DNA of 64,000 nt from Dactylellina haptotyla (GCA_031310005.1 CM062383.1:1736001-1800000); one strand, 5' to 3'. Shown: positions 46,116 through 58,487, counted from the stretch's first letter. Made by a program: numbers and translations. The notes: a model not told the origin generated them from the sequence alone.

Positions 46116-49100
46116 TTAGTTGGAATCTGTAGTGTGTGCTTTTGTTTCCGCCCCAGAAGCTGAATCATGCGGGGGCGAGGTAGTATCATGGGATTCGGAG
46201 TTGTCGGCACCATCTTGATGACCAGAGAGTAGGCTGTTTCGTATTGTTAGCTATCTCCGCCATATTTTATTATAGATTTATCTTATTAAAGGGGGTTAGT
46301 AGACGAATTTAAATACCTAAAACTATTCGTTGATGCGACTGATTCACGTTGGGTGGTGGGAGGGGTCGCTGTACGCGAAGACGTTCCAGATTCACCTCCC
46401 GGAAATAAACTCCCAGAGTTTCCTAGCCCGAGGCCTTTTCGGCTCCCACCGCTACTTCCGGATCTTCCGAAAAGGTTAGCCGCAGGGCCAAGGGAGGCTC
46501 CCGTGGTCGTCTGGCGGAGTGATTTGGCACCTAAGCGCCGAAGCTCATCTGTCCCCAAAGTTTGGTTCTGACGTTGGTCTTGGAACCCTTGGTTCGCACC
46601 AAAACCTTGGGAGAAAGATCGTCCATCTCCACGTCCTGCCTGTGACCTTTGCCTTTGCTTGTCACGAGCTGCAGCCGCTTCTTTCTCCATCTGTGCCTTT
46701 TGAGCCTATTTGTCCTCGTTAGATAATATTTTTTATATATATATTAATACATCAGGAAGAATGACCTACCTCCTCGCGAATTTCTGCAATTGTTTTAGGG
46801 CCTTTATCCGCTTCTTTAGATTCCCAGTGGGCTTTACGTAGTTCGACAACATCCTAATTTGAAAAAAAGATAAGATCCGTGCGTTAGCACCTTGCTGAAA
46901 TCGAGTATTGCATCCAGAAACAAAATGCCAGGTCTTGTTCGTTGAAATAAAGGACAACTTACCAACAACATGAACTTCATACGGCTGTTTAAGTCTTTAC
47001 TATCCATCATCTGTTGGATACGGACGAAGTACGCATCCATTGCGAGACGACTCTTTTCGGTAGCATCGAGAGCATAGCCTATCGTGCGCAAGAGCTTGCA
47101 AAGTGATTCTACCTCCTCCTCCTCTGGTGTCCCTTCATAATCAACAAGCTTCTTGACACATTCGTGCATAATGCGCTCCGTTAACATTTGTAATTTAAAG
47201 AGTTCACCAATGAACTGAATCAACCCAAGGCCCCGTCTTTTCGCAGCCGCAGCAATGTAGTACTCATCTGACATCAAAGCAGCTTCTTCGCTGACTCCTT
47301 CTGGTTTCGGAGGTAGGTTCACCTTCCAGCCACGTTCGAACTCCTCCTGGCAGCGGTTTAGGAGATATTTACGGAAAAGTGCCCCGCCGGTGACAACATT
47401 GCCATTCTTGTCTTTTATGTTTTCATCCTTGATATCAGGATGCATGCTCTCCAACATCCTTTTGCAAAACTTAGCATACATGGACGAAAAGTTTGGTTCA
47501 TCAGTGGCCTTCTCGAACGTGAGCTGGATGACCTGTCGTAGAGAGCGGCCGTCAGTCTCGTATCGTGATTGGCTGGCAATCTCCAGTATCTGATCAGCAA
47601 TCTTGTCAAATTTCTCGGGTGTCATTTTGTTGAGAGCTGCTTTGACTTTACGCTGCACCATTTCTGGGGATAGACGAGCTTCCTCGCCTGCAGTAGCCCC
47701 TGCGCTGGGACCAGCTGGGCCAGTAGCAGCGACTGCAGCGGCGGCAGCGGGCTGTGCTGATCTTGGCTTCCACGCCGTTGCCGATATTTTCAAGGGCTCG
47801 AAGTCAGCGGGTACAGCAGGCGCAGAGTTAACTGATTCGGGGTCTCCCTTTGAGCCACCATTTTGGCTTTGCTTCCTTCCATCCATCGGTCGACGGGCGG
47901 TGTTTTTACTTGTTGTGCGTGGTGCCTTATTAGGCCCACCCGGGCTCTGTGGTCCAGAGCCACTCTGGTTCAGCTGAGTAGCTGAGTAATTTCGTGGAGG
48001 GAATGGGCGGGCGACGCCGCCGCCGCCGAGTGGGAATGGTGAGTTTGAAGGTTGTCGAACTGACGGTGGAAGAATATTTCCTGGCTTGCCCATCTCAGAA
48101 CCCATCTGGAACGATCCTATTCTCATTCCGCTAGTCGAAGGCGGGCCAGCAATAGCAGAACGTGGCTTGCCGGGACCGGCTGAGGAAGGCACACGACCGC
48201 CTGGCATTGGGCGGGCGGAGTCTGGTTCGCCAACAGTATCTCGCATTCTCTGATCCCAATCGATGGAAGGTTTATCTGTGAAAACTGTCTGGAATTGCAT
48301 CAAGAAATCCTTCTCGTATTTAAACTTGCCATTTGGCGCGTTGGAATTGAGAGCAGGGTTTGGGGAAAGTATGGATGGTGGGTAAGCAACTTTGTTTATA
48401 TCATCGATAAATCGTGCGGAGCGAAGGGCTGTCAAAGCGGCAGAAGGGAGTGCGGGTTCTGAAGAGGTCTTCAGCTGCAGGTTGAGAGGAGCCGGTTTCC
48501 GTTGATTCTGTTTGAGAGAAGGCGGCTGATTTTCGGTCACTACATTTGCCGACCCGGAGGACTGCGGGTGGATTGTGATCTTGGCGATATCCGATGCGAG
48601 ATCTTCGACCTGTTTCGAATCTGGGGGCAGGGATGTGGAGCCCTTGATGGCCGCGGCCACGGCTTTCGCGTCAACATCCTCATCACCAGGTCCAGCGGGT
48701 GTCGAAGCTCCGGTTCCGGCGGCAGACTCGGCCTTCCGAAGTTCTTCAACTTGTCGCAACTCGGCGGCGGCGGCGGCGGCAGCTTCTTTTTTCTTTGCTT
48801 CCTCCTCCTCTGCTGCCAATCTTTGCCGCTCAGCTTCTTCCGCCGCTACTTTCTGGCGCTGTACCTCCTCCTCTTTTTCACGCTCAACCCTCAAGCGTTC
48901 TTCCTCCTCTGCCTTGGCTTTCGCGGCCGCTTCTTCTGCTGCTTTGCGCTCTGCTTCTTCTTTATCTCTCTGTTCTTTTTCCTTCGCAAGCCGCTCTTCT
49001 TCCTCTTTTTTGAGACGCTCCGCTTCCGCCTCCTTGGCCTTCCGGTCTTCCTCTTCCTTTTTCAAGCGCAATTCCTCCTCCTCTTGTTGTTTTTTCATCT

Positions 49101-51376
49101 GTATCTCCCGTTGAACGTATGCTTTCATCTCATCCTTCACTTCTTGGTCTGTTTTCGTGCTTGTTGCCTTCACAGGAGTTTTGCTATCTGACCTCACATG
49201 AGCCACTTGCTCGGGAGCTGGGGATGAAGAAACAATGACGGGTGATCTGCCTGAGGTAGGGGCTGCCGGCAAGTTGCTGAATGTTTTGACCGTTCCAGTA
49301 TTTGGATCCTTTATCTCAATCTTTCTCGAAGCCTTCTCGACCTTCTTGAAAAATGGCGAATTCGGATTGTTCTGAACTGGGGGTGTAGGGCCGGGATGGG
49401 ATAAAGGAGGTGGTATATTTGCGGCAGGGAGAGTTGACCCGTGAGGAAGGTGTGCCATGCTGGAAGGTGGACGGTGAATATGAGGATCTGAGGGCTGCGA
49501 CGCGGTCCTGGCCATAGCCGATGACTGAGAGCTCGCGAAAGGTGGGGGCATATAGCTTCCTTGCTGTGGTGGCTGCGGCATAGGAAAAGACCCAGGTCGT
49601 GGGCTACCCGGAGCTATGAATTGAGGTTGCGGATATGGCATGTAATGTTGATTATAGTACGACGGATCAAAGGCCCCTTGCGAATACATTGGTTGCATTG
49701 GTTGCATTTGCTAAATAATTTTTATTAAAAAAAAAAAGAAAGGAAAGGAAAGGAAAGGGAGAAGAGAGGGGTTAGGAGGAGAATACGCACATGAGTATGC
49801 GGGCTCAAATGTTGGTAACCTAGGTGGGGGGAAGGCTGCATAGGAGGGTTCCCAGCAAGCTGGGCGGCGTTCATCTGTGGGGTTGAAGGCAGGGAGTGCG
49901 TCAGGGCGGGACTCCTTCCACCGCGGTTATTATTGTAGTTTGCCATATGGGCAGGGGTCTGATAAGGTGACCCTACAGGTCCACCCGTGCCACTGCGAGG
50001 TTGGTTAGGACCCGGCCGGTAGGGTTGTGCGTTCGGATAGCCTGATGAGGTGAACTGGCCGCCTGAATTGTTATGTGGCGGGTACTGACCGCCAAAGTTA
50101 CCGCCCATTTGATGTTGATTGCGACCGCGGTTCGGATTCTGCGGCATACCGCGTCCGTGTGGGAGGCCGGACGGGGAAGCGCCATCGCCGTGCGATGAAT
50201 CCCTTCGCAGATGAGGAGGGGGGCCAGGCATGTTGGGGTTCAACGGAGTGTTCGGTGGCATCGAGACGGGACGCTGTGGAATGCTTCGCTATTGTGGTGT
50301 AGACAAAGAATTAGCCTTAGAAAGTCTTTTCCATACGTATGGATATATGTTTTTTTTTTTTTTGTGTGTGTGTGTGTGTGTGTGTAAATTCGCAAGCATT
50401 GGCAAGAATGGGTCAATGTGAAGGGAGAAACGTTCTGGTATATTGGTGTATGAAGCAGTTGGGGTAATATACATACGTTGTGCTCTGGGTTTTCTGTGAC
50501 AGAGCCAAAAGCCGGCATGCCCTGCCGCGGTAGAGAAGGGGGAGGACCACCGCTGGCGGCAGGTTGGGGAGCCGGAGAAGGAGATGTCTGCGGGGAGCCT
50601 GCGGGAAGATCTGAGGACGACAATGAAGCGGTAGCCGGGGCGAGGGGGATGGTAGAGGGCATGGCGGGGCTAGAACCGACGTGTGGACCGTGGGGGCCGT
50701 TAGATACGTTGCCAAAGTGAATGGAGCTCGGAGTGGGTGGTTGCTGGCCAGGAGGCATCCTCAGGCCATTTTGCGGCTGCGGCTGCGGCTGCTGCTGGTT
50801 GTTCCAAGCAGCGGGAGGCTGCGACTGCGAAGCCAGGGAGGATTTCCGGCTGTGATTGTTGGAAGGGTGGGGATGAGGATGAGGGGCGGCTGACGAGGAG
50901 CCGTTCACGATGACATTGCCAGAGCTGCTAGCGGCCGGGGGGGTGGCCACCAAAGGGGGGACGGCGGGTTGGATCGAAGGCTTGCCGTTCACTGGCGAGG
51001 GAGCAGAGACAGAAGCGCGGGCATTGGTGAGGGCAGCGGCAGCAGAGGCAGAGGCAGAGGCAGAAGAGGCCGAGGAGGGCGTCACGGTAGGATGCTGCTG
51101 CTGCGTCTGCGGCTGCGCCGGGAGGGTAGAGCTCGACACGATGGTGGCGGACTTTTTGCTCGCTTGAGCGTAGCTCAACGACCTTGCTGGGAGGGGCGAG
51201 GAAGCTGAGCCGCTCTGGTTGTTGGATATGATCGGGGAGGCGGTGGATTGCTGTTGCAGTTGGGAGGGTGCGGAGGAGGAGGAAGCGGAGGTAGTAGAGG
51301 AGGTACCGGCGACGTTTATCGAGGCAGCAGTAGAAGAAGGGGTAGTGGCAGGACCGGCGGATGTTATACTTGTCAT
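46116..51376 (-). CDS. TIF4631: translation initiation factor eIF4G
   Basis: Scaffold of the cap-binding complex. Exons 50477-51376, 49791-50288, 46963-49710, 46770-46853, 46317-46705 and 46116-46233 join in phase to 1578 aa. Order: a Ser/Ala/Gln/Pro-rich N-terminus (1-460) and a highly charged Glu/Lys helix (about 650-790). Then comes the eIF4E-binding motif YEKDFLM (931-937, YxxxxL-hydrophobic) and an Arg/Gly/Pro linker. The MIF4G HEAT domain (about 1150-1370) starts RKVKAALNKMTPEKFDKIAD and binds eIF4A. The C-terminal tail contains VVELRKAHW and Ser/Gly repeats. Intron 2 (49711-49790) has a strong pyrimidine tract, and intron 1 (50289-50476) carries a T run and a TG repeat. The N-terminal frame has poly-Gln/Pro and poly-Ala runs, the source of many spurious antisense frames. 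Confidence 0.94.
50350..50385. repeat. T tract plus (TG)n microsatellite in an eIF4G intron
   Basis: About 14 T followed by about 11 TG units, inside the first intron of eIF4G (on the coding strand a CA repeat followed by an A run). Confidence 0.85.
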
Positions 51377-52164
51377 TCGAGAGGGAGAGATATCTCTAAT
51401 TGTCTAGAGCTGTTGGTGGCGGTTGGAGGGGGGAGGGGGAGAGAAAGGGAAGGGGGGGTTAGGAGGAGAGGAGGAGAGGACGGAGTAGCCTTGGCGAATT
51501 TTTGAAATAAAAAATAAAAAATAAAGAGTATTATCTTTTATAAGAGATGGTCGTATCTCGTAGCCGTCGTCGGCAGGTCCCAGGATATCTATGTGATACG
51601 TCTGGGAGGAAGAAGAGGAGGCTACGGCGGCGGTGGTGGTGGTGGTGGTGGTGGTGGTGGTGGAATAAAGCCGTCTGCAGGTGAGGGGGGCTTTATTAGC
51701 TTAGCTCGTTTTTTTTTTTTTTTTTTCCTTCTCCGTTGGTTGTCGTCCTTCCGATAGAGGGGACGAACAGAGAGGAAGAGGAAGAGGAAAAAAAAAAAAA
51801 AAAAAAAAAGGTAGAGGCAAGGTGTGGAAAAAAAACCTGCGAGAGAGAAGACGACGGCAGGGATAGCTCAAGGCTGTTTATTCCGGTGCCGGTGAGGATA
51901 TCTGACGGGGCAGATAGAAGTGTGTCTGGAGGCGAGGAAGAGGTGAAGCAGGGTTCACTCTTCGTCGGGGGAGGGTTGTGTCTGGTGTGGTGTGTGTGGT
52001 GTGTGTGATGGTGATGGTGAAGTGTGGTGGAGGAGGAGGAGGAGAGGAGGGAGAAGGGCGGGTGTTGTCTGTCGTGTGGGTGGCCGAAAGGGTTTGCTGC
52101 CGTCGGAGGTGAGGGAATCACAATCAATCATTTGGCCGTCCACGCTGACGGCGGGCGTCCGTCC

Positions 52165-52220
<56 letters not shown>

Positions 52221-52970
52221 GTCTGTCTGTCTGTCCGTCTGTCCGTCTGTCCGTCCTACCGTATTGCGTGCAGGATCCGAGCGGAGGTCAATTGGCTGGT
52301 CAGGTCCGCCGTTCGAGAGTGAAATCCAGGCCGCGATTTATATTTATACATGTTTTTTTTTTTCACTTGTGATTCACCTGCTGGCCGATCCGTGACAAAA
52401 CAACACACGGCCAAAATAAAAAAATAGGTAATCTTGTTCGTCTTCTAGAAGAACGGTCCTCCCACCGGGTTTTGTAGTTTGTTTTTTTCGTTTTTTGGGA
52501 ACGATGCGGCGAGTTGAATATTTTTTCGTGGCGGCGAGACAACGCACAGAAAATAAATAAGTAAACACCGAAACTGTATCATCGCCACCGCTGGCTGCCC
52601 CCTTCACCTCACCTCACCTCACATCTCACCTCGCATCTCCATCTCCATCTCCATTCTCCATTCTCCATTCTCCATCTCTCCATCGCCCTCTCCGCCCTCT
52701 CCGCCTTCTCCGCCTTCTCCGCCTTCTCCACCTCAACCTCCACCTCCACCATTCCGTCTTCCGACGAGCGCCAGCCAAAGTCGCCGTTGTAGCGGTATCA
52801 GTCCCAGGGGTTCTCTTCTGCTAACTCCTCCAAGAACCTGCTGCTGCTGCTGCTGCTGCTCAAACAGAGCCTGCTCGAACAAATACGCCTCTGCCCGGCC
52901 CCCCTTCCTCGCCCTCCTTCTCTCCGTTCACGCGTCTTATACCCATCGCCAGCTCCCTCCCCACCTCAAC
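51377..52970. promoter_or_regulatory. divergent eIF4G/RCC1 promoter, very rich in simple repeats
   Basis: 1.6 kb between two housekeeping start codons. It contains a GGT run (51626-51663), T16 (about 51711-51726), an A run of about 22 (51788-51809) and an ATCT/GTCT/GTCC tetranucleotide tract (52165-52255). It also has imperfect CACCT, CATCTC and CGCCTTCTC minisatellites (52598-52760) and a CTG run (52841-52861). Purine/pyrimidine strand asymmetry is strong. All frames here are products of the repeats. Long pyrimidine-rich leaders are common before highly expressed fungal genes. Confidence 0.75.
52165..52255. repeat. compound tetranucleotide microsatellite (ATCT)n(GTCT)n(GTCC/GTCT)n
   Basis: About 14 ATCT units grade into GTCT and then GTCC/GTCT units. 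The successive transitions suggest point mutation spreading within one array. It is likely length-polymorphic. Confidence 0.9.
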
Positions 52971-54831
52971 ATGGCTCGGCCCGCAAAGAACTCCGCTGCA
53001 AAATCGAAGGAGGCCACAACCGCCGCCTCCTCGTCGGCCAAAGCAAAGCCCGTCGCCAACGGTGTAGTTCCTCGAAAGAGAGCAGCTGTCGCTGCCGCTG
53101 CCGCGACCGCGAAAAAGCCTGCTCCCAAAGGGCGCTCCAAGAAGGCCGCGCCAGAGCCCGCTCCCTCATCAACGGTACTTATCCCCCGTCCCCCAATCCC
53201 CCCCCTTCTCTCAATCGCTGACCTTTTAGGCCGACTCTGGTGATGATGAAGAGGAAGACATGAAAGTCGATGACGAAGCCCCTTCTGACACTGAGAGACC
53301 CACAAAAAAAGCCAAAGTCGACCAGCGATCCGCCTCCCCTGACGCCGAGCCCAAAAAATATGTCGCCCCCGTCCCCAAAGCTAGAAACATCAAAATCGTC
53401 CGTCAGCGCTCCACGAAGCGTCTAGACGTCTTCGTCTTCGGAAAAGGTGATATGTGTGAACTCGGCCTGGGTCCTGAGGCAAAGGCCCGGACCGTCACCC
53501 GGCCCCGTCTGAACCCCCACTTGCCCGTTGACTCCATCGGCGTCGTCGAGGTTGCTGTCGGTGGCATGCACACTGCTGTTCTCACCCACGATGGGAAAAT
53601 CCTCACCTGGGGCGTCAATGACCAGAACGCATTGGGCCGCAGCACAACTTGGGAAGCTCCCGAAGTCGACATTGATCAACCCGCTGGCGACAGCGACAAC
53701 GAAAGTGATGACGATGCCGGTATCAACCCCGTGGAAAGCACCCCCGGTCCCGTCGAGGGCCTTCCAGACGAGGTCAATATCGTCGGAATTGCCTGTTCCG
53801 ACAGTCTTACCCTTGCAATAACTGACACCGGGTTCGTTTACGCTTGGGGTACATTTCGCGTGCGTCTACCCCCTCCCTGTTTTAATAAAAGGCAAGAATG
53901 AAGCAAGAATGAAAAAAACACCATCAACTAACAAACTCTCGCTCAGTGCTCTGATGGTATCCTTGGATTCAGCGAGGAGCAACGGATAGCCACTCACCCC
54001 TTCCTTCTTCCTAACCTCAAGAATATTGTCGAAATCAGCGCAGGCGTCGATCACATTCTCGCACTTAGCAGTACCGGTACCGTCTTTGCCTGGGGAAATG
54101 GCCAACAGTATCAATTGGGTCGTCGTGTCATCGAACGTACCCGTATGAACGGTCTCGTTCCTAGAGAATTCGGCCTCAAGAAAATTGTTGCCATCGGCGC
54201 CGGATCTTACCACTCCTTTGCTGTCGATGTGAACGGCAAGGTTTGGGCCTGGGGTCTCAACCAATACGGCCAGTGCGGTATTGACCTCGAAGGAAAAACC
54301 GGTGAAGATGGTGTCGCTGTTCCGAAGCCCACCGTCGTCAAGAGTCTCGCCAAATATAAAATCGTCCAAATAACCGGTGGCGAGCATCACTCGGCCGCCG
54401 TCACCGACGACGGCAAGCTTCTCACCTGGGGTAGACTCGACGCTAACCAACTCGGCATCAGATCCGAAGATTTCAACTCCGAATTCACCGTTTATGATGA
54501 GCACGGAAAGCCGCGCTTCATAACCGAACCAACAATCGTGCCGAATCTGCCACCTATTGCTAAGGTGGCTTGCGGCACACATCACAATATTGCCATTGAC
54601 GAAAATGGCAAGGCTTACAGTTGGGGATTCGGGGAGAACTTTCAAGTCGGTCAAGGTCCCGCCGGAGAAGATATTCTTGTACCTACATTGATCGATAATA
54701 CTGCCGTCCGGAATGAGAGGCTCACGTTTGCTGGCTGTGGCGGCCAGTTCAGTGTCATGGCTGGTGAAAAGCTGCAGACAGAGAGCGTTACACTTAACGG
54801 CAAAGATACCAAGGCCAATGGAACGAAATGA
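52971..54831 (+). CDS. SRM1: RCC1-type Ran guanine nucleotide exchange factor (Srm1/Pim1)
   Basis: Exons 52971-53174, 53230-53859 and 53947-54831 join in phase to 572 aa. It loads GTP on Ran at chromatin. The basic Ala/Lys-rich N-terminus has nuclear-import-like KGRSKK and RPTKKAKV. The seven-bladed propeller starts with LDVFVFGKGDMCELGLGP and repeats the pattern H-x-A/F-A-V/L ... W-G-x-N-x2-G-x-L-G. Examples are GMHTAVLTHDGKILTWGVND, SYHSFAVDVNGKVWAWGLNQ, EHHSAAVTDDGKLLTWGRLD and THHNIAIDENGKAYSWGFGE. An acidic insertion (DSDNESDDDAG) sits between the first blades, as in fungal members. Third codon positions are GC-rich compared with genes in 18-45 kb. The gene ends 29 nt before a long CTTT repeat. 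Confidence 0.94.
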
Positions 54832-54859
54832 ATACTTCATGATTGAAGAAACAGAAGGC

Positions 54860-54919
<60 letters not shown>

Positions 54920-55525
54920 TCACGTTTCCGAACCCCACAGATTCTCTCTCTCCGCAATCTAAATATCTACGAGTATTCAGAAATAAGGAAGTATTCTCGA
55001 ATACTCGGATTGAACCGCTGGAGTCATGTTCCCTATTGGTATTCTTGCTTGCTGAGTTCCCTTCCCTTTCTTTCTTTTTTCTGTACCCTTGGCAAACTTT
55101 CTCAATATTTATAGCGAGCAATACAAAATGGATTTCATGTTTCAACTCTTACTACTAATTCCCTCCAGTACGTTTCTTTGGATGACCCATTCATGTATTT
55201 ATAGTGCTTTGCTTCTCTTTTTGTTCTGTTCAACATAGACTAATTTTCTTGCTTCGTTGACGTTATAACATCGGTTTCGTTGTCATTTTATTTTTAATTT
55301 CTTTTGGTACAGGTTCTACTAGGTTTTGGGGGCATAAGTGGATTCTCTCTATACACAAGTTTCAAATAGAATTGTTACCTCGGTCACGTATGGTAATTTA
55401 GGTTTGCTAAATATATATATTCTCCGCAATCTAAACTTTTATCTCATATCCGACTATACTACGTCTAGGTATTTTTTCGTAAAATACAAGAAAATCGGGG
55501 TAAGAATCAAGATATTTTGCAGCCT
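54832..55525. other. convergent intergenic region with CTTT array
   Basis: Between RCC1 (+) and TCTP (-). Apart from the CTTT array at 54861-54920 it is AT-rich non-coding sequence. The antisense frame through the array encodes only a Lys-Glu-Arg-Lys repeat and is spurious. Confidence 0.7.
54861..54920. repeat. (CTTT)15 microsatellite in the RCC1 3' region
   Basis: Fifteen perfect CTTT units, starting 29 nt after the RCC1 stop, so probably transcribed as part of the 3' UTR. Confidence 0.95.
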
Positions 55526-56311
55526 TTACAGCTTCACTTCTTTGAGACCATCTTTCCAGATGGTAAAGAAGGGAGTGACGCCGTCCTCGCGATAATTGAG
55601 GAGAAGGACGATGCCATCGGGGTTCATGCTCTCGGTGGTGTAGAATTCGTAGTTCTTGAAGTTTTTCACAATTTCCTTTGCAAACGCAGCGGCACCTTTC
55701 TCGAAACCTTCAACACGTTCCGGGTTTGTGCTTTCCAGCTCCTTCTTGACTGCCTTCATGTAGCCTATTTGAATCCCACGTTTCAGCGATTTCGTTTTAT
55801 TAATACGTGAGGTTGGGGTAATCGGGTCTACCTTTAAGGTACGTGAGATAAGATTTCTTGTCGAAGTTAGTTGGTTGTAATTTGCAGGAATCTACAACAT
55901 TGTTGACCTGGACAGCTTGATCCTCGAGGCCCTCTTCGGCCTCCTCCGCAGAGGCATTTGCACCGGTATCTGGAGCAAGAGACCTGTTAGTTGACTTATT
56001 TCTGGTAATTGCTACAGCCCAAACATCAAACAAGTGGACGCTTACCAACATTGACCGAGCCGATCGTGATCATTGCGCAATCAACTTCATAAGCGATATC
56101 GTTCACCACTATTCAAATAGAAACCGTCGTTAGTGTACCCGGAGCGAGTGAGAGCCGAGGGTTTATGCGGTTGACAGTTTGACGAACGTTGCATAGGATT
56201 GGCGTCAGTGAAGACGTCGTCACCAGTAAGGATATCCTGCAAACCTGGTTAGAATCCAAAGGTGATGAGATAAACAATTGAGCAAATCATTCTCACCTGG
56301 TAGAGCTTCAT
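55526..56311 (-). CDS. TMA19: translationally controlled tumor protein homolog (TCTP/Tma19)
   Basis: Exons 56297-56311, 56188-56236, 56046-56108, 55832-55969 and 55526-55764 join in phase to 167 aa, the usual TCTP length. Sequence landmarks: MKLYQDILTGDDVFTDANP, VNDIAYEVDCAMITIGSVNV, GANASAEEAEEGLEDQ (TCTP signature 1 area) and YMKAVKKELESTNPERV. FKNYEFYTTESMNPDGIVLL and a C-terminal WKDGLKEVKL complete the fold. It is a ribosome-associated, calcium-binding, stress-responsive cytosolic protein (family knowledge). One donor is GTTCGT, the same weak type as in ARL1. Five exons, the first coding only five residues. Confidence 0.93.
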
Positions 56312-57076
56312 TTTGAAGACGTGGAGAAACGATATAAGCTCTAAAGAAATAGGATTTGCAATGGGATTAATTTTCCAAGTTCGAGAGAGGGGTGAAGTTG
56401 TTGTGGAGGGGAGTGGGGTTGCAAAGACGAAGAAACGTATCTAGTAAATAACCTGGTACTCCAGAAATTTTTCAATTTTTCAATTTTTTTTCTTCAGAAG
56501 GAGAGAGCTGTCAAACAGCAATCCAGTCACCGGATTGTGTTGCATTGTGCCTCTGCTGTCAAACACCAACACACCAACACGCTCACGCCTCTTCCTTCCT
56601 TCCTTCCTTTCTTTTTTTTTTTTCCCTCCGACCCGACCGCCTGCCCCCTTCAATTTCCTGCCGTCGTCGTCGCCGTCAGCAACAACATCAGACAACACAG
56701 GCAGGAGAAGGACGACTCTGAGCCCATCCTCTCGCCACCAGCATTACCTCCTTGGCCGCCCCTTTAACCAGCTCAGTCTTGGTTCTCAGTCCCCTGCGAA
56801 CCCCGGCTGGCCTGTAGATTCGATGACCCCTCTATATATTCGCTAATAAGTAAATAACCTTACACTTCCTGCTGTCGTTCTTGAGCGTCGGGTCCCGGGA
56901 ACCACACTGCCCGGCCCTCACAATTCTCCAGCCGTAAAAATCCGGCGGACGCGATTCATCATCCCCCCAATCCTCAAACTCACTCCTTACTCGAATCTCC
57001 ATCACATATTCTCAGCACAACCAACACCTGCCTTTTACTTCTAACTAGCTTGTAAAGTTCCCTCTCAGTAGGCATC
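56312..57076. promoter_or_regulatory. divergent promoter, TCTP / SUR2
   Basis: 765 nt between two starts. It contains pyrimidine-rich tracts on the plus strand (CCTTCC repeats and a T run at about 56,596-56,625) and a pyrimidine-rich leader ahead of the SUR2 ATG. No factor site was recognised; short frames here are products of the repeats. Confidence 0.55.
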
Positions 57077-58487
57077 ATGCAGGCTAATTCCACAGGCCCG
57101 ACATCCTCCTTCTCACCCCCAAAAACGGAGCCAGTTCTTCATCCCGCGACTCCCCTCCTACCTTTCATCTCGGACACCTTACTATCATGCGTAGTCCCGA
57201 TAGCGGTCTACTGGGTCTTGTCGATGGTTTTCCACTACATTGACCAGCATGAACTTCTAGAAAAATACCGTATCCATACCCCCGAAGAAGTCCTCAAGCG
57301 GAACCACGTTTCCCGTTACGAAGTCATCAGGGACGTCGTAATCCAACAAGTAGTCCAGTTTATCGTGGGCCTCGCTCTCGGGTATATCGAACCAGAGGAG
57401 ATGACCGGTGCAGAGCCATGGGATATATATCGATTGAGCCAGTCGGTTGGCTGGACGGCAACCCTATTCCTTTCCCTCTTAGGAATTGACGGCCAGGCCC
57501 TGGCCGCGAACGCACACATCTATCTGTCGACGCATGGTGGCGAATTCGGCGTTCTGGTTGCAAACATCGATTGGAGATGGAAAATCGCAGAAGCACTCTA
57601 TTGGATCTGTTTCCCCCTTCTGCGGCTTGCTGTTGCCATCTTTGTTCTCGACACATGGCAGTATTTCTGGCACAGACTTATGCACCAGGTACCATTCTTA
57701 TACCGAACACTTCATTCGAGACACCACAGACTATATGTCCCCTACGCTTTCGGTGCCCTCTACAATCACCCAGTCGAGGGTCTAATCCTCGATACCTTGG
57801 GTGCCGGGCTGGGCTTCAAGGTTTCGGGTATGTCTATGAAGGGCAGCATTTTATTTTTCGGCTTCAGCACCATGAAAACTGTAGACGACCATTGCGGATA
57901 TAAACTTCCATTTGACCCTCTCCAACTAATCTTCTCGAACAACGCGGAATACCATGACATCCATCATCAGGGATGGGGAATCAAGGTGAGCATTTTGAAA
58001 TATAAACTATAACCCACTTTTACCCCCCCCCTCCCAAAAGAAGAAGAAAAGAACTTATCCTAACTCATTTTGCCTTCAGCATAACTTTTCGCAGCCATTT
58101 TTGATATGCTGGGATAGATGGCTCGGAACAATATATACCGGAGGTGATGCCGCGGAAAGAAACAAACGCACCAAGGAGAGGATTCACAGACAGCTTGAAG
58201 CTGAAGCAGCAAAGAAGTGCGAGTCCAGCGAAGCTCCTAAACAAGACGAATACGCCGCTCGACGGTCTCTGCCGGAAGAGGACGACGTCGAATTCATCAA
58301 AACAAGCACTGTCCTTAAACCTTCCTCTCCGGCGGCCGCTTCTACCGAGGTCCCGAGACAGAGACGCCGAACTAGAACTATCACTCTTGCCGACGTTGCT
58401 GGGAAAGACATGGCTGAAAGCGTGAAAGAAGCTGGCGAATGGGTCAATGGCATGGTCGGAAACGTATCCGGCGCGAAAGTCAGATAA
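57077..58487 (+). CDS. SUR2: sphinganine C4-hydroxylase (Sur2), ER membrane di-iron enzyme
   Basis: It hydroxylates dihydrosphingosine/dihydroceramide at C4 to give phytosphingosine-type lipids. Exons 57077-57985 and 58080-58487 give 438 aa. The fatty-acid-hydroxylase histidine boxes are complete: HRLMH (199-203), HSRHH (213-217) and HDIHH (293-297). Membrane segments include LSCVVPIAVYWVLSMVF, ATLFLSLLGI and YWICFPLLRLAVAIFVLDTW. The intron falls right after GWGIK; exon 2 starts HNFSQPFLICWDRWLGT, conserved in Sur2. A long charged C-terminal tail (about 110 residues: TKERIHRQLEAEAAKK to VKEAGEWVNGM) is typical of filamentous fungi. Base composition is GC-rich at third positions. Confidence 0.93.

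Noticed and set aside
48502-51505. Long plus-strand frames opposite eIF4G
   Set aside because: They are Phe/Leu- or Ser/Ala-rich mirror images of the Glu/Lys and Ser/Ala low-complexity runs of eIF4G on the minus strand.
51696-52395. Frames of 60-143 codons on both strands in the eIF4G/RCC1 gap
   Set aside because: They translate microsatellites (for example YLSIYLSIYLS and poly-Lys/Glu) and have no unique sequence.
53866-55145. 363- and 102-codon minus-strand frames across the RCC1 3' exon
   Set aside because: They are antisense to the RCC1 propeller repeats and read through the CTTT array as a Lys/Glu/Arg repeat.
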